A stretch of DNA of 64,000 nucleotides from Burkholderia ambifaria (lineage in GTDB: Bacteria > Pseudomonadota > Gammaproteobacteria > Burkholderiales > Burkholderiaceae), in NCBI RefSeq assembly GCF_001443045.1, contig NZ_LKPJ01000010.1, forward strand, positions 124,001 through 188,000, written 5' to 3'. Under the pieces are notes generated by a model. The model was not told where the DNA came from. It saw nothing but the letters and a program-made list of their open reading frames with translations, and ran no database searches. Both the position numbers and the translations under genes were made by a program. Shown here one piece after another: positions 26,461 through 37,395 of the stretch (its first letter is position 1; every line of letters starts with the position of its first letter).

Positions 26461-27036
26461 GGGCGCTCGCGTGCGGTGCGGAAAGCAGACGGTAAAGGAT
26501 CAATGATAGCGCCAAGGGTCCGCCCGCATGCAAGCGGCATGCCGGGTGCACGGGCGCGGAACCGTGCCGGCGGGCGTGTTTGAAGGGTGGAGTGTCCTTT
26601 TTTACCGGTTTAACCGCACGGTTACCGACCGGACGGACGGCGAATGTCGGCGCAAAACCGTGCCGAACCAGGCCCGGCGCGGGTTGCGGCGAAAGCCCCA
26701 CGACCTGTCCGGCGTGCCACGGAAGACCCGATCATGGGTTAGAATTCCGTTTTGAATCAAGGATCGGAAGATGCAGAGGCACCCTCGGATCGCCCCGTTG
26801 AAGCCGACGCCGCGTGCAGCCAGCCCCGCGGCGGAGCGGCATGCGCGCCGCGCGCGATCGTGCTGATGGCTCCGAGTGCCGCCAGGCCCTGCCGGCCAGG
26901 AACGGTGAGTCCAGTCCCGCTCCGGCCCCATGCGAGATAGTCGCGCGCCTGGCACCAGAACAGATTTCCCCAAGATTGCGCCTACGCGCTTGCCGACGCC
27001 CGTGCACGGTGTATCGGCCCTCCGAGTCGTCCGAAC
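26461..27036. other. 576-bp intergenic region between divergent ilvA and the large oxidoreductase
   Basis: No protein gene is supported; short open frames lack ribosome sites. A TAGAAT box at 26740-26745 could be a -10 element for the plus-strand gene, giving an untranslated leader of nearly 300 nt. A T-rich run with GGTTTAACC/GGTTACC half-repeats lies near 26590-26625. No lactate-type operator like those at 8.65 and 9.4 kb was seen. Confidence 0.4.
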
Positions 27037-30000
27037 ATGAACGCACCACAAGTTTTCGATCCGCATGGCGCGGCCGCCGCCGTCGCCGCCGACCCCGCGC
27101 CCCGACTGCGCGAGATTCCCTACAACTACACGTCCTTCTCCGACCGCGAGATCGTGATCCGCCTGCTCGGCGAGGAGGCGTGGTCGGTACTCGACGAGCT
27201 GCGCGCCGAACGCCGCACGGGCCGCTCGGCACGGATGCTGTATGAAGTGCTCGGCGACATCTGGGTCGTGCGCCGCAACCCGTACCTGCAGGACGACCTG
27301 CTCGACAACCCGAAGCGTCGCGCGCTGCTGATCGAGGCGCTGAACCACCGCCTGACCGAGATCGGCAAGCGCCGCCGTGCCGACCTGACCGCGCACCACG
27401 ACGACGCAGGCCGCGAACGCGCCGGACGCGTCGAGATGCTCGAGGCCGCCGCGCAGCGCGCGGTCAACGAGTTCGCCGACGAGTTCGACAAGATGGCCGA
27501 CCTGCGCCGCCGTGCGACCAAGGCACTCGGCCGCTGCACGCAGAAGGACAACATCCGCTTCGACGGGCTGTCGCGCGTGTCGCACGTGACGGACGCGACC
27601 GACTGGCGCGTCGAATACCCGTTCGTCGTGCTGACCCCCGATACCGAGGCCGAGATCGCGGCGCTGATCAAGGCCTGCTTCGAGCTCGGCCTGACCGTGA
27701 TCCCGCGCGGCGGCGGCACCGGCTACACGGGCGGCGCGGTGCCGCTCACGCCGTTCTCCGCGGTGATCAACACCGAGAAGCTCGAACAGCTCGGCGCGGT
27801 CGAGCTGACCGAGCTGCCGGGCGTCGCGCACAAGGTGCCGACGATCTTCTCCGGCGCGGGCGTCGTCACGCGCCGCGTGACGGAGGCGGCCGAAGCGGCC
27901 GGCTACGTGTTCGCGGTCGATCCGACCTCGCTCGACGCATCGTGCATCGGCGGCAACGTCGCGATGAACGCGGGCGGCAAGAAGGCCGTGCTGTGGGGCA
28001 CCGCGCTCGACAACCTGGCCTGGTGGCGGATGGTCGACCCGGACGGCAACTGGCTCGAAGTCACGCGCCACGAGCACAACCAGGGCAAGATCCACGACAT
28101 CGCGGTCGCGCGCTTCGAGCTGAAGTGGTTCGACGGCGCCTACGCGCCGGGCGAGAAGCTGCTGAAGAGCGAGATGCTCGAGATCGAAGGCCGCCGGTTC
28201 CGCAAGGAAGGGCTCGGCAAGGACGTGACCGACAAGTTCCTCGCCGGCCTGCCGGGCGTGCAGAAGGAAGGCTGCGACGGGCTGATCACGTCGGCGCGCT
28301 GGGTGCTGCACAAGATGCCCGCGCACACGCGCACCGTCTGCCTCGAATTCTTCGGCCAGGCGCGCGAGGCGATCCCGAGCATCGTCGAGATCAAGGACTA
28401 CCTGTTCGAGACGTCGAAGCAGGGCGGCGCGATCCTCGCGGGCCTCGAGCACCTCGACGAGCGCTATCTGCGCGCGGTCGGCTACGCGACCAAGAGCAAG
28501 CGCAACACATTCCCGAAGATGGTGCTGATCGGCGACATCGTCGGCGATGACGCCGATGCGGTCGCGCACGCGACGTCCGAAGTGATCCGGATGGCGAACG
28601 GCAAGAGCGGCGAAGGCTTCGTCGCGGTGAGCGCCGAGGCGCGCAAGCGCTTCTGGCTCGACCGCAGCCGCACGGCCGCGATCGCGAAGCACACGAACGC
28701 GTTCAAGATCAACGAAGACGTCGTGATCCCGCTGAACCGGATGGGCGAGTACACCGACGGCATCGAGCGGATCAACATCGAGCTGTCGCTGAAGAACAAG
28801 CTGCAGCTGGTCGATGCGCTCGAAGCGTTTTTCCGCGCCGGCAACCTGCCGCTCGGCAAGACCGACGACGCGAACGAGATCCCGAGCGCCGAACTGCTCG
28901 AAGACCGCGTCCAGCAGGCGCTGGAGCTGCTCAAGCGCGTGCGCGCGCGCTGGGAATTCGTGCGCGACCGGCTCGACCAGCCGCTGCGCGAGGCGCAGCA
29001 CTACCTGGTGCAGCTCGGCTACGAGGCGCTCGCCGAGAAGTTCGCGGATCGCGCGGACGAGCAGCCGGGTGCGACCGTGTTCCACATCACGCAGGACCGC
29101 ACGGTGCGCATCTCGTGGAAGCAGGAGATCCGCGCGGAGCTGCGCGCGATCTTCAACGGCGGCGCGTTCAAGCAGATCCTCGACGAGGCGCAGGCGATCC
29201 ACAAGCAGGTGCTGCGCGGTCGCGTGTTCGTCGCGCTGCACATGCACGCGGGCGACGGCAACGTCCACACCAACCTGCCGGTCAACTCCGACAACTACGA
29301 GATGCTGCAGGACGCCCACGCGGCGGTCGCACGCATCATGACGCTCGCGCGTTCGCTCGACGGCGTGATTTCCGGCGAGCATGGCATCGGCATCACGAAG
29401 CTCGAGTTCCTGACCGACGACGAGATCGCCGAATTCCGCGCGTACAAGCAGCGTGTCGACCCGAACGGCCGCTTCAACAAGGGCAAGCTGCTCGAAGGCG
29501 CCGATCTGCGCAACGCGTATACGCCGAGCTTCGGGCTGATGGGGTACGAGTCGCTGATCATGAAGCAGTCCGACATCGGCGCGATCGCCGATTCGGTGAA
29601 GGACTGCCTGCGCTGCGGCAAGTGCAAGCCGGTGTGCGCGACCCACGTGCCGCGCGCGAACCTGCTGTACAGCCCGCGCAACAAGATCCTCGCGACGTCG
29701 CTGCTGGTCGAGGCGTTCCTGTACGAGGAGCAGACGCGCCGCGGCGTGTCGATCAAGCACTGGGACGAGTTCAACGACGTGGCCGACCACTGCACGGTGT
29801 GCCACAAGTGCGCGACGCCGTGCCCGGTGAAGATCGACTTCGGCGACGTCACGATGAACATGCGCAACCTGTTGCGCAAGATGGGCAAGAAGAAGTTCAA
29901 CGCCGGCAATGCGGCGGGGATGTTCTTCCTGAACGCGACCAACCCGCAGACGATCAACATCGCGCGCGGCGTGATGATGGGCGTCGGCTACAAGGTGCAG

Positions 30001-31065
30001 CGCTTCGCGAACGACATGCTGAAGAAGGTCGTGACGAAGCAGACGCAGCACCCGCCGGCGACGGTCGGCAAGCCGCCGGTGGTCGAGCAGGTGATCCACT
30101 TCGTCAACAAGAAGATGCCGGGCAACCTGCCGAAGAAGACGGCGCGCGCGCTGCTCGACATCGAGGACAACAAGATCGTGCCGATCATCCGCAACCCGAA
30201 GTCGACGACCGTCGATTCGGAAGCGGTGTTCTACTTCCCGGGCTGCGGCTCCGAGCGCCTGTTCTCGCAGGTCGGGCTCGCGACGCAGGCGATGCTGTGG
30301 GAGGCGGGTGTGCAGACGGTGCTGCCGCCGGGCTACCTGTGCTGCGGCTATCCGCAGCGCGGCTCGGGCCAGTACGACAAGGCCGAGAAGATCGTCACGG
30401 ACAACCGCGTGCTGTTCCACCGGGTCGCGAACACGCTGAACTACCTCGACATCAAGACGGTGGTCGTGTCGTGCGGCACGTGCTACGACCAGCTCGCCGG
30501 CTACGAATTCGACAAGATCTTCCCGGGCTGCCGGATCATCGACATCCACGAGTTCCTGCTCGAGAAGGGGATGAAGCTCGACGGCGTGACGGGCACGCGC
30601 TACATGTATCACGACCCGTGCCACACGCCGATCAAGACGATGGACCCGGTGAAGCTCGTCAACGAGCTGATGGGTGCGGAGAAGGACGGCTACAAGATCG
30701 AGAAGAACGAGCGTTGCTGCGGCGAATCGGGCACGCTCGCGGTCACGCGTCCGGACGTGTCGACGCAGGTTCGCTTCCGCAAGGAAGAGGAAATCCGCAA
30801 GGGTGCCGCGAAGCTGCGCAGCATCCCGGTCGTGGCCGGCGATGCGCCGGCGCCGGCCGCGGCCGCGGCCGCGAACGGCCCGGACGTCAAGATCCTGACG
30901 AGCTGCCCGTCGTGCCTGCAGGGCCTGTCGCGCTACAACGAGGACGCGAACATCGAGGCCGACTACATCGTGGTCGAAATCGCGCGCCAGGTGCTCGGCG
31001 AGAACTGGATGGCCGACTATGTCGCACACGCGAACAATGGCGGGATCGAGCGCGTGCTGGTCTAA
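27037..31065 (+). CDS. DUF3683 / FAD-linked oxidase / Fe-S / CCG fusion oxidoreductase
   Basis: 1342 residues. Order: DUF3683 (about 20-170), FAD_binding_4 with [11 protein letters not shown] from residue 223, FAD-oxidase C-terminal domain with [12 protein letters not shown] and SGEHGIG, two [4Fe-4S] motifs ([11 protein letters not shown] from 857, [12 protein letters not shown] from 919), then CCG domains (FPGCGSE near 1067, [25 protein letters not shown]). It combines in one chain what glycolate oxidase spreads over GlcD, GlcE and GlcF. Family knowledge points to oxidation of D-2-hydroxy acids such as D-lactate or 2-hydroxyglutarate, passing electrons to quinone. The substrate is unproven. 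HIT and DUF971 genes follow. Confidence 0.88.
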   Translation: MNAPQVFDPHGAAAAVAADPAPRLREIPYNYTSFSDREIVIRLLGEEAWSVLDELRAERRTGRSARMLYEVLGDIWVVRRNPYLQDDLLDNPKRRALLIEALNHRLTEIGKRRRADLTAHHDDAGRERAGRVEMLEAAAQRAVNEFADEFDKMADLRRRATKALGRCTQKDNIRFDGLSRVSHVTDATDWRVEYPFVVLTPDTEAEIAALIKACFELGLTVIPRGGGTGYTGGAVPLTPFSAVINTEKLEQLGAVELTELPGVAHKVPTIFSGAGVVTRRVTEAAEAAGYVFAVDPTSLDASCIGGNVAMNAGGKKAVLWGTALDNLAWWRMVDPDGNWLEVTRHEHNQGKIHDIAVARFELKWFDGAYAPGEKLLKSEMLEIEGRRFRKEGLGKDVTDKFLAGLPGVQKEGCDGLITSARWVLHKMPAHTRTVCLEFFGQAREAIPSIVEIKDYLFETSKQGGAILAGLEHLDERYLRAVGYATKSKRNTFPKMVLIGDIVGDDADAVAHATSEVIRMANGKSGEGFVAVSAEARKRFWLDRSRTAAIAKHTNAFKINEDVVIPLNRMGEYTDGIERINIELSLKNKLQLVDALEAFFRAGNLPLGKTDDANEIPSAELLEDRVQQALELLKRVRARWEFVRDRLDQPLREAQHYLVQLGYEALAEKFADRADEQPGATVFHITQDRTVRISWKQEIRAELRAIFNGGAFKQILDEAQAIHKQVLRGRVFVALHMHAGDGNVHTNLPVNSDNYEMLQDAHAAVARIMTLARSLDGVISGEHGIGITKLEFLTDDEIAEFRAYKQRVDPNGRFNKGKLLEGADLRNAYTPSFGLMGYESLIMKQSDIGAIADSVKDCLRCGKCKPVCATHVPRANLLYSPRNKILATSLLVEAFLYEEQTRRGVSIKHWDEFNDVADHCTVCHKCATPCPVKIDFGDVTMNMRNLLRKMGKKKFNAGNAAGMFFLNATNPQTINIARGVMMGVGYKVQRFANDMLKKVVTKQTQHPPATVGKPPVVEQVIHFVNKKMPGNLPKKTARALLDIEDNKIVPIIRNPKSTTVDSEAVFYFPGCGSERLFSQVGLATQAMLWEAGVQTVLPPGYLCCGYPQRGSGQYDKAEKIVTDNRVLFHRVANTLNYLDIKTVVVSCGTCYDQLAGYEFDKIFPGCRIIDIHEFLLEKGMKLDGVTGTRYMYHDPCHTPIKTMDPVKLVNELMGAEKDGYKIEKNERCCGESGTLAVTRPDVSTQVRFRKEEEIRKGAAKLRSIPVVAGDAPAPAAAAAANGPDVKILTSCPSCLQGLSRYNEDANIEADYIVVEIARQVLGENWMADYVAHANNGGIERVLV

Positions 31066-31150
31066 TGCGGGCATGACGGCCGCCCGGCCGGGCCAGGGAC
31101 GAGCGGGCGCCGTCGCACACGCGACGGCGCCCGTCCACATGGGAGCGACG

Positions 31151-31594
31151 ATGGAATGCGTGTTTTGCCGTGAAGACGGCGGCGAGGTGCTCTGGCAGGA
31201 CGACATGCTGCGCGTCGTCCTCGCGACGGGCGAGCACGAGTACCCGGGCTTCTGCCGGGTGATCTGGGGCACGCACGTGGCCGAGTTCTCCGATCTCGGC
31301 GAGCCCGAGCGGGCACATCTGATGCGCGTGGTGTACGCGGTGGAGCGGGCCGTGCGCCGCGTGATGCAGCCGAACAAGGTGAATCTCGCGAGCCTCGGCA
31401 ACATGGTGCCGCACGTGCACTGGCACGTGATCCCGCGCTTCTCGAACGACGCCCATTTTCCTCAGCCCGTCTGGGCGCCGCGCCAGCGCGGCGTGTCCGA
31501 GGCGCTGCTGCGCACGCGCGCGGCGCAGGCCTCGCTGCTGCACAATGCGGTGCGCGAGGAAATTCAACGAACGACCGATCCGAGGCAGCCATGA
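31151..31594 (+). CDS. HIT-family nucleotide hydrolase
   Basis: 147 residues. The histidine triad is HVHWHVIPRF, with the N-terminal CVFC motif of zinc-containing HIT proteins. It probably hydrolyses adenosine-phosphate adducts such as AMP-lysine or dinucleoside polyphosphates. ATG 31151 is preceded by GGGAG; an upstream ATG at 31139 is possible. The stop overlaps the DUF971 start by 4 nt. Confidence 0.87.
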   Translation: MECVFCREDGGEVLWQDDMLRVVLATGEHEYPGFCRVIWGTHVAEFSDLGEPERAHLMRVVYAVERAVRRVMQPNKVNLASLGNMVPHVHWHVIPRFSNDAHFPQPVWAPRQRGVSEALLRTRAAQASLLHNAVREEIQRTTDPRQP

Positions 31595-32004
31595 GCGGTT
31601 TGACTTCCACGACGCCGATTCCGTCCGGCGTCGTCGTGCACGCGGTGTCGCGCGTGCTCGAATTGCAGTACCCGAACGGAGACAGTTTCCGGATTCCGTT
31701 CGAGCTGATGCGCGTCTATTCGCCGTCGGCAGAGGTGCGCGGCCACGGGCCCGGCCAAGAGACGCTGCAGACGGGCAAGCGCGAGGTGACGATCACGGCG
31801 CTCGAGGGCGTGGGCAACTACGCGCTGCAGCCGACGTTCTCCGACGGCCATTCGACCGGCATCTACTCGTGGGACCTGCTGTACGAACTGGCGACGCAGC
31901 AGGACGCGCTGTGGCGCGACTATTTCGACAAACTGAAGGCGGCGGGCGTCGAGCGCGACGCGCCGATGCAGGCGGCCCCCGCGCCGCACGGCCACTGCCA
32001 CTGA
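31591..32004 (+). CDS. DUF971 (GBBH-like N-terminal domain) protein
   Basis: 137 residues. One DUF971 domain ([30 protein letters not shown] through [11 protein letters not shown]), known otherwise as the N-terminal domain of gamma-butyrobetaine hydroxylase. Stand-alone versions often accompany Fe-S or ubiquinone genes. The His-rich tail (HGHCH) could bind metal. It is translationally coupled to the HIT gene and 52 nt upstream of ubiE. Function unknown. Confidence 0.85.
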   Translation: MSGLTSTTPIPSGVVVHAVSRVLELQYPNGDSFRIPFELMRVYSPSAEVRGHGPGQETLQTGKREVTITALEGVGNYALQPTFSDGHSTGIYSWDLLYELATQQDALWRDYFDKLKAAGVERDAPMQAAPAPHGHCH

Positions 32005-32056
32005 AATCGACGGCGCCCGCTCGGCGCCGTCTTGCCATTTACTGAGGATCAACGCG

Positions 32057-32788
32057 ATGAGCAAAACCCACTTCGGCTTCGAAAGCGTCGAGGAAAACGA
32101 AAAAGCGAAGAAAGTGGCGGGCGTGTTCCATTCGGTCGCGAGCAACTACGATCTGATGAACGACCTGATGTCGGCCGGCATGCACCGCGCGTGGAAGGCG
32201 TTCACGATCGCGCAGGCGAACGTGCGCCCCGGCTTCAAGGTGCTCGACATCGCGGCCGGCACGGGCGACCTGACCAAGGCGTTCGCGAAGGCGGCCGGCC
32301 CGACGGGCGAAGTCTGGCACACCGACATCAACGAATCGATGCTGCGCGTCGGCCGCGACCGGCTGCTCGACAAGGGCATCGTGACGCCGTTGCTGCTGTG
32401 CGATGCCGAGAAAATTCCCTTTCCGGACAACTACTTCGATGTGGTCACGGTCGCGTTCGGGCTGCGCAACATGACGCACAAGGACGCCGCGCTCGCCGAG
32501 ATGCGCCGTGTGACGAAGCCCGGCGGCCGCGTGATGGTGCTGGAATTCTCGAAAGTCTGGGATCCGCTGAAAAAAGCGTACGATCTGTATTCTTTCAAAG
32601 TATTACCGTGGCTTGGCGACAAGTTCGCGAAAGATGCTGAAAGTTATCGGTATCTTGCCGAATCTATCCGGATGCATCCGGATCAAGACACGCTGAAGAC
32701 GATGATGGAACAAGCGGGCCTCGATGCCGTCAAATATTACAATTTGTCAGGTGGCGTGGTAGCTTTACACCTAGGAACCAAGTACTAA
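32057..32788 (+). CDS. ubiE: Ubiquinone/menaquinone C-methyltransferase UbiE
   Basis: 243 residues. SAM-binding motif [11 protein letters not shown], family signatures [17 protein letters not shown] and the C-terminal [10 protein letters not shown]. It methylates the demethoxy-ubiquinol ring in the quinone pathway. GAGG precedes the ATG. It opens a run with tim44-like, ubiJ and ubiB genes. Confidence 0.96.
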   Translation: MSKTHFGFESVEENEKAKKVAGVFHSVASNYDLMNDLMSAGMHRAWKAFTIAQANVRPGFKVLDIAAGTGDLTKAFAKAAGPTGEVWHTDINESMLRVGRDRLLDKGIVTPLLLCDAEKIPFPDNYFDVVTVAFGLRNMTHKDAALAEMRRVTKPGGRVMVLEFSKVWDPLKKAYDLYSFKVLPWLGDKFAKDAESYRYLAESIRMHPDQDTLKTMMEQAGLDAVKYYNLSGGVVALHLGTKY

Positions 32789-32829
32789 GGGGTTCTTTCC
32801 ATACATTTGTCTTACATCTGGAGAAGCTG

Positions 32830-33873
32830 ATGTCCGAATCGCGTTCGTTGTTCAACCGTAGCAAGCCGTCGAAGCCGTGGGCTCGACGGGTCGGCACGCT
32901 GCTGATGGTCGGCCTGCTCACGGCCGGCACGTTCGCATCGCTCGACGCCGAGGCCAAGCGCATGGGCGGTGGGCGCAGCATCGGCCGTCAGAGCTCCACC
33001 GTCACGCAGCGCCAGGCCACGCCGCCCGCGCAGCAGCCGATGCAGCAGGCCGCGCCGGCGCAGGCGCAGCGCGCGAACCCGGCCGCACCGGCACCGGCCG
33101 CGCAGTCCAACCGCTCGCGCTGGCTCGGGCCGATCGCCGGTCTCGCGGCCGGCCTCGGCATCGCGGCGCTGCTGTCGCATTTCGGCCTGGGTGGCGCGTT
33201 CGCGAGCATGATGGCGAACGTCATCGTGATCGCGCTGCTGGCGATGGTCGGCATCTGGCTGATCCGCAAGTTCATGAACCGTCGCCGTCCGCAGGAACCG
33301 GCGTACTCGGCGGGCGGCTCGGCCTCGTCGTCGGGCGGCTACTCGCAGAGCCCGTCGTTCCAGCAAAACGGCACGGGCAGCAACTATGCCGGCAGCGGCA
33401 GCAGCTATGCGAACGAAGCGCAGGGCGTGTTCGGCGGCGGCGCGGCGGCCGCCGGCGCGGCGGGCGCGGCGGGCGCGATGGCGGCCGCACCGCTTCAGGT
33501 GCCGGCCGGCTTCGATACCGAAGCGTTCCTGCGTAGCGCGAAGGTCTACTTCGTGCGCCTGCAGGCGGCATGGGACCAGGGCAACCTGGCCGACATCCGC
33601 GAGTTCACGACGCCGGAAATGTTCGCCGAGATCAAGATCGATCTCGACTCGCGCGGCAACGAGGCGAACCAGACCGACGTTGTGCAGCTCGACGCGGAAC
33701 TGGTCGCAATCGAGGATCGCGGTATCGAGCAGTCGGCGAGCGTGCGCTTCCACGGGCTGATCCGCGAGTCGGCGAATGCGTCGGCGGCGCCGTTCGACGA
33801 GGTGTGGAACCTGTCGAAGTCGGGCAGCCAGGGCTGGCTGCTCGCGGGTATCCAGCAGATCAACACGCACTGA
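32830..33873 (+). CDS. Tim44-domain membrane protein
   Basis: 347 residues. A signal-anchor segment (about 22-40), a Gln/Ala/Pro-rich linker, two hydrophobic stretches (about 96-145), a Ser/Gly-rich low-complexity linker, and a C-terminal Tim44-like domain (about 215-347, with EAFLRSAKVYFVRLQAAWDQGNLADI). In bacteria such proteins are membrane-bound and poorly understood; the domain binds lipids or partner proteins. GGAG precedes the ATG. Its place inside the ubi gene run suggests a link to quinone assembly or envelope function. Confidence 0.85.
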   Translation: MSESRSLFNRSKPSKPWARRVGTLLMVGLLTAGTFASLDAEAKRMGGGRSIGRQSSTVTQRQATPPAQQPMQQAAPAQAQRANPAAPAPAAQSNRSRWLGPIAGLAAGLGIAALLSHFGLGGAFASMMANVIVIALLAMVGIWLIRKFMNRRRPQEPAYSAGGSASSSGGYSQSPSFQQNGTGSNYAGSGSSYANEAQGVFGGGAAAAGAAGAAGAMAAAPLQVPAGFDTEAFLRSAKVYFVRLQAAWDQGNLADIREFTTPEMFAEIKIDLDSRGNEANQTDVVQLDAELVAIEDRGIEQSASVRFHGLIRESANASAAPFDEVWNLSKSGSQGWLLAGIQQINTH

Positions 33874-33987
33874 GCGTGACCGGCGGCCGGCTTGCCGGCT
33901 GCCCGGGCGACGGCCGCCGCGCTGCGACCGCTTGCCGCCCGGGTGTGCGGTTGGCCGCGGTCTGCCGACGATCCGACGTTACAATAG

Positions 33988-34025
33988 AAACCCGCGTAGG
34001 CGTCCGGCCTGCGCGGGTTTTTCTT
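33988..34025 (+). terminator. Rho-independent terminator after the Tim44 gene
   Basis: A 9-bp stem (33988-33996 with 34012-34020) with an inner AGGC/GCCT helix is followed by a T-rich run. A TACAAT box (33980-33985) overlaps its left side and may be the -10 of the ubiJ promoter. Confidence 0.8.
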
Positions 34026-34035
34026 TCCCAGCCCG

Positions 34036-34662
34036 ATGACCTTTGCCGCCAAGCCTTTTGCTGCTGCTGTCAATCACCTGCTCGCGCGCGAATCATGGGC
34101 GCGCGACCGCCTGATTCCCTATGTGGGCAAGACTGCCCGGATCGACGTGCCCCCCGTCACGCTCACACTGCTCGTGCAGCCCGACGGTTACCTGTCCGCG
34201 GTGGAAGCGCACGATGCGCAACACGTCGACGTGTCGATCGCGCTCGCGGGCGACACCGTTGCGGCATTCCTGCAGGGCGGCCAGGCGGCCGTGATGAAGC
34301 ACGTGAAGATCGAGGGCGACGCGGAGTTCGCGACGCAGATCGCGAAGCTGGCCGAGCATCTGCGCTGGGAACCTGAGGAAGATCTCGCGAAGCTGGTCGG
34401 CGACGCGGCGGCATACCGGATCGCGACGGTCGTGCGCGACGCCGGCGCACGCGCGCGCCGCACCGGCCGCAACGTGCTCGATTCCGTCGCCGAGTACTGG
34501 CTCGACGAGAACCCGCAAGTCGTCCGGCGCACGGCGCTCGGCGGCTTCGACGCCGAACTGGCGCGTGCGCGCGATGCGCTCGCGCGGGTCGAAAAGCGGG
34601 TCGAGCGACTCGAACAAAAAATCGGCGCGCGCACGGGTTCCGGCCCGCGCGGCGCGCACTGA
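34036..34662 (+). CDS. ubiJ: Ubiquinone biosynthesis accessory factor UbiJ (SCP2 domain)
   Basis: 208 residues. N-terminal SCP2-like lipid-binding domain (about 15-120) and a C-terminal coiled-coil (ARDALARVEKRVERLEQKIG). UbiJ binds ubiquinone intermediates and scaffolds the soluble Ubi complex. The E. coli order ubiE-ubiJ-ubiB is kept here apart from the inserted Tim44 gene. ubiB starts 12 nt after the stop. Confidence 0.9.
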   Translation: MTFAAKPFAAAVNHLLARESWARDRLIPYVGKTARIDVPPVTLTLLVQPDGYLSAVEAHDAQHVDVSIALAGDTVAAFLQGGQAAVMKHVKIEGDAEFATQIAKLAEHLRWEPEEDLAKLVGDAAAYRIATVVRDAGARARRTGRNVLDSVAEYWLDENPQVVRRTALGGFDAELARARDALARVEKRVERLEQKIGARTGSGPRGAH

Positions 34663-34674
34663 GGGCCGCAGGGC

Positions 34675-36252
34675 ATGCGCATTTTCCGTTTCATCAAGAT
34701 TGTCTACACCGTCATCCGCTTTGGCCTCGACGAGGTGATGCTGTCCCGGATCGAAGACCGGCGCGTGAAGCTGCTGCTGCGGATCACGACGATCGGCCGT
34801 CGCTACTCCGATCCGCCCGCCGTGCGGCTGCGCCACGCGCTCGAAAGTCTCGGTCCGATCTTCGTGAAGTTCGGCCAGGTGCTGTCGACGCGCCGAGACC
34901 TGCTGTCGGTCGATTTCGCGAATGAGCTCGCGAAGCTGCAGGACCAGGTGCCGCCGTTCGATTCGGCGGTCGCGATCGGGATCATCGAGAAGTCGCTCGG
35001 TGCGCCGGTCGACGAGCTGTTCGACGAATTCGAGCGCGAGCCCGTCGCCAGCGCGTCGATCGCGCAGGTGCATTTCGCGAAACTCAAGCAGGGCGTGCAT
35101 GCGGGCAAGGCGGTCGCCGTCAAGGTGCTGCGCCCGAACATGCTGTCCGTGATCGACTCCGACCTCGCGCTGATGCGCGACATCGCGATCTGGACCGAGC
35201 GTATGTGGGCCGACGGGCGGCGCCTGAAGCCGCGCGAAGTCGTTGCCGAATTCGACAAGTACCTGCACGACGAGCTCGACCTGATGCGCGAGGCCGCGAA
35301 CGGCAGCCAGCTGCGCCGCAACTTCGCGGGCCTCGACCTGCTGCTCGTGCCCGAGATGTTCTGGGATTTCTCGACGTCGCAGGTGCTCGTGATGGAGCGC
35401 ATGACCGGCGTGCCGATCAGCCAGGTCGAGACGCTGCGCAGCGCGGGCGTGGACATCAAGAAGCTCGCGCGCGAAGGTGTCGAGATCTTCTTCACGCAGG
35501 TGTTCCGCGACGGTTTCTTCCATGCGGACATGCACCCGGGCAACATCCAGGTGAGCCTCGACCCGAAGACCTTCGGCCGCTATATCGCGCTCGATTTCGG
35601 GATCGTCGGCGCGTTGTCGGATTTCGACAAGAACTACCTTGCGCAGAACTTCCTCGCGTTCTTCAAGCGCGATTACCACCGCGTCGCGACGCTGCACCTT
35701 GAATCGGGCTGGGTGCCGCCCGAGACGCGCGTCGAGGAACTCGAAAGCGCGATCCGCGCGGTGTGCGAGCCGTATTTCGACCGCGCGCTGAAGGACATCT
35801 CGCTCGGCCAGGTGCTGATGCGCCTGTTCTCGACGTCGCGCCGCTTCAACGTCGAGATCCAGCCGCAGCTCGTGCTGCTGCAGAAGACGATGCTGAACGT
35901 CGAGGGGCTCGGCCGCTCGCTCGACCCCGAACTCGACCTGTGGAAGACCGCGAAGCCGTACCTCGAGCGCTGGATGACCGAGCAGATCGGCCTGCGCGGC
36001 TGGTACGAGCGCTTCAAGGTCGAGGCGCCGCAATGGAGCAAGACGCTGCCGCAACTGCCGCGCTTGATCCACCACGCGATGGCGGCGCGCCACGACGCGC
36101 CGCGTGCGGCGAGCGAGGACTTGATGCGTCAGATCCTCGTCGAGCAGAAACGTACCAACCGGTTGCTGCAGGCATTGCTGATCTTCGGTCTTGCCGTCGG
36201 CGTCGGGGCGCTCGTCGCGCGCGTGCTGCTCGCGCTCGCATACGGCGCGTGA
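34675..36252 (+). CDS. ubiB: Ubiquinone biosynthesis regulatory ATPase UbiB
   Basis: 525 residues. ABC1/ADCK atypical kinase: the KxGQ motif in [15 protein letters not shown], the Ala-rich loop [12 protein letters not shown], catalytic FHADMHPGN and metal DFGIVG. The last about 25 residues are a hydrophobic tail that anchors it in the inner membrane. It helps extract or hand over quinone precursors. Adjacent to ubiJ, same operon. Confidence 0.96.
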   Translation: MRIFRFIKIVYTVIRFGLDEVMLSRIEDRRVKLLLRITTIGRRYSDPPAVRLRHALESLGPIFVKFGQVLSTRRDLLSVDFANELAKLQDQVPPFDSAVAIGIIEKSLGAPVDELFDEFEREPVASASIAQVHFAKLKQGVHAGKAVAVKVLRPNMLSVIDSDLALMRDIAIWTERMWADGRRLKPREVVAEFDKYLHDELDLMREAANGSQLRRNFAGLDLLLVPEMFWDFSTSQVLVMERMTGVPISQVETLRSAGVDIKKLAREGVEIFFTQVFRDGFFHADMHPGNIQVSLDPKTFGRYIALDFGIVGALSDFDKNYLAQNFLAFFKRDYHRVATLHLESGWVPPETRVEELESAIRAVCEPYFDRALKDISLGQVLMRLFSTSRRFNVEIQPQLVLLQKTMLNVEGLGRSLDPELDLWKTAKPYLERWMTEQIGLRGWYERFKVEAPQWSKTLPQLPRLIHHAMAARHDAPRAASEDLMRQILVEQKRTNRLLQALLIFGLAVGVGALVARVLLALAYGA

Positions 36253-36269
36253 CCGAAAGGAGCAGGGCG

Positions 36270-36896
36270 ATGTCCGAACCGAAGCAACCCGTCGCACCCG
36301 GCGCCGCCGATTTCGCGACGCGCGACCCCGGCAACGCATCGTTCTGGGACGAGCGTTTCGCGCGCGGCGTGACGCCGTGGGAATTCGGCGGCGTGCCGGA
36401 GGGGTTTCGCGCGTTTGCGCAGCGGCGCGAGCCGTGTGCGGTGCTGATTCCCGGCTGCGGCAGTGCGCAGGAGGCCGGCTGGCTCGCGCAGGCCGGCTGG
36501 CCGGTGCGCGCAATCGATTTCGCCGCGCAGGCGGTGGCGGCCGCGAAGGCGCAGCTCGGCGCGCATGCGGACGTCGTCGAGCAGGCCGATTTCTTCGCGT
36601 ACCAGCCGCCGTTCGACGTGCAGTGGGTGTACGAGCGCGCGTTCCTGTGCGCGTTGCCGCCGAGCCTGCGCGCCCGCTATGCGGCGCGGATGGCCGAACT
36701 GCTGCCCACCGGCGCGTTGCTCGCCGGCTATTTCTTCGTGACGAAGAAACCGAAAGGACCGCCGTTCGGCATCGAGCGCGCCGAACTCGAGGCATTGCTC
36801 GCGCCGCACTTCGAATTGATCGAGGATCTGCCCGTGACCGATTCGCTGGCCGTGTTCGAAGGGCACGAGCGCTGGCTCACATGGCGCCGTCGCTGA
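36270..36896 (+). CDS. TPMT-like SAM-dependent methyltransferase
   Basis: 208 residues. Thiopurine S-methyltransferase family: FWDERFARGVTPWEFG, the SAM motif IPGCGSAQEAGWLA, and YERAFLCALPP. Bacterial members methylate thiols or inorganic tellurium and selenium species; the in vivo substrate is unclear. AAGGAG precedes the ATG, 17 nt after ubiB, so it rides on the same transcript. Confidence 0.85.
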   Translation: MSEPKQPVAPGAADFATRDPGNASFWDERFARGVTPWEFGGVPEGFRAFAQRREPCAVLIPGCGSAQEAGWLAQAGWPVRAIDFAAQAVAAAKAQLGAHADVVEQADFFAYQPPFDVQWVYERAFLCALPPSLRARYAARMAELLPTGALLAGYFFVTKKPKGPPFGIERAELEALLAPHFELIEDLPVTDSLAVFEGHERWLTWRRR

Positions 36897-36941
36897 AGCC
36901 CGGGCGTCGCGACCGTTACCGGGGCGCGCCGGGGTTTCGGC

Positions 36942-36947
36942 TATAAT
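36942..36947 (+). promoter_or_regulatory. Consensus -10 box upstream of fmdB
   Basis: An exact TATAAT lies 46 nt before the FmdB start. No convincing -35 is present at the usual spacing. It likely drives fmdB, the DUF502 gene and perhaps aspS. Confidence 0.4.
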
Positions 36948-36992
36948 TCAAGGTTTTGCAAGCCGTTTCCAGTTTCTGCGGGAAAAAATATC

Positions 36993-37334
36993 ATGCCGAT
37001 CTACGCCTATCGATGCGAAGCGTGTGGTTTCGCGAAGGACGTGCTCCAGAAGATGAGCGACGCGCCGCTGTCGCAGTGCCCGGAATGCGGGAAGGATGCA
37101 TTTCGCAAGCAGGTCACTGCTGCGGGCTTCCAGCTGAAGGGTTCGGGTTGGTATGTCACCGATTTCCGTGGTGGCTCGGGCGGCACCAGCGCGCCGGCGA
37201 CGGCGTCTGGCGACACGGGTGCTGCAGCACCGGCCGCGGCGCCGGCGGCAGCCGCGCCCGCTGCCGCGAGTTCCGAAAGTACGACGACGAGCGCCGCGCC
37301 CGCCCCGGCTGCAGCGCCCGCCGCCGGCAGTTGA
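36993..37334 (+). CDS. FmdB-family zinc ribbon protein
   Basis: 113 residues. The first about 55 residues form the zinc ribbon (CEACGF and CPECGK pairs, then GSGWYVTDF). The rest is an Ala/Pro/Ser/Thr low-complexity tail, longer than needed for the domain. Named from a possible regulator of formamidase genes; the general role is unknown. It is 62 nt upstream of the DUF502 gene. Confidence 0.88.
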   Translation: MPIYAYRCEACGFAKDVLQKMSDAPLSQCPECGKDAFRKQVTAAGFQLKGSGWYVTDFRGGSGGTSAPATASGDTGAAAPAAAPAAAAPAAASSESTTTSAAPAPAAAPAAGS

Positions 37335-37395
37335 CAGTCGCGGCCCGGCCGGGCTGCGTCCACACCGCGCTTCCGGCGCGGTTCATTGACGGCAG

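Noticed and set aside
26752-26940. Short plus-strand open frame of 62 codons before the oxidoreductase
   Set aside because: TTG start, no ribosome site, arginine/alanine-rich translation without similarity to known proteins; likely leader DNA.
30847-30876. GCC/GCG repeat run in the oxidoreductase as a tandem repeat element
   Set aside because: It encodes an Ala/Pro linker between CCG segments and is explained by protein low complexity.
26602-31404. A 1600-codon minus-strand open frame opposite the large oxidoreductase
   Set aside because: Antisense shadow of a well-supported gene, with Arg/His/Val-rich composition and no domain.
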